Assembly (NCBI GenBank): GCA_003455945.1 | Contig: DMPQ01000496.1 | Coordinates: 2,865 to 8,237 of the forward strand | Origin: Planctomycetaceae bacterium | Lineage (GTDB): Bacteria; Planctomycetota; Planctomycetia; Pirellulales; Pirellulaceae | DNA: 5,373 nt | Direction: 5' to 3' | Shown: positions 5,342 through 5,373 of the stretch, in pieces | Layout: each line of letters opens with the position of its first letter | How positions within the stretch are numbered: the stretch's first letter is position 1 | Notes under the pieces: generated by a model | Database searches by the model: none | What the model was told of the DNA's origin: nothing | Seen by the model: only the letters and a program-made list of their open reading frames with translations | Made by a program: the position numbers and the translations under genes

Positions 5342-5373
5342 GTGAAGATCGAAATCCGACGCGAAACGTTCTT
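5342..5373 (+). CDS. dnaN: Probable DNA polymerase III beta clamp, N-terminal fragment
   Basis: Only ten codons are visible before the window ends: M(GTG)-K-I-E-I-R-R-E-T-F. This matches the usual opening of the sliding clamp, a Met-Lys followed by an alternating hydrophobic first beta strand, then Arg-Glu and a hydrophobic start of the first helix (E. coli begins MKFTVEREHLL). The clamp is the ring-shaped processivity factor that tethers polymerase to DNA. Its position directly after a dnaA homologue is the standard bacterial order. The call rests on this short match and the context, so another protein cannot be excluded. Confidence 0.65.
   Translation, partial: MKIEIRRETF

Overview
The window is a G+C-rich (roughly two-thirds) bacterial chromosome segment that most likely spans the dnaA-dnaN region, a common site for the replication origin. 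The best guess for the host is a member of the Planctomycetota. The reasons are the composition, poor Shine-Dalgarno use at some starts, a ScpB with a long acidic tail, and a single-pass membrane protein of unfamiliar type. No database search backs this guess.

Layout from left to right. Positions 37-62 hold a perfect 10-bp inverted repeat that could end transcription of the leftward gene. Positions 111-1445, on the minus strand, encode the condensin accessory subunit ScpB, which ends in about 110 residues that are almost all Asp/Glu. The complement of that tail causes a misleading poly-Ser reading frame on the plus strand. After a divergent gap, an unrecognised single-pass membrane protein (1653-2516) overlaps by one base (TGATG) a complete IscS/NifS-type cysteine desulfurase (2516-3670). 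A 259-bp gap with a perfect TATAAT follows.

Next comes a DnaA homologue (about 3930-4973). Its DNA-binding domain IV is intact, including the HRDHTTVLHACRKI signature. Its AAA+ domain keeps normal spacing but has lost the Walker A lysine, the second Walker B acid and the sensor II arginine, and domains I and II appear to be missing. The 368-bp gap after it holds a near-consensus DnaA box, a short A-rich stretch and a doubtful small ORF. The window ends ten codons into a gene that looks like dnaN.

Together the genes cover initiation (DnaA-like), processivity (DnaN) and chromosome compaction and segregation (ScpB), with an Fe-S/sulfur-transfer gene between them. The most interesting point is an apparently ATPase-dead, N-terminally short DnaA at the normal dnaA position before dnaN. 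This suggests either an unusual initiation mechanism or a second, active DnaA elsewhere in the genome.
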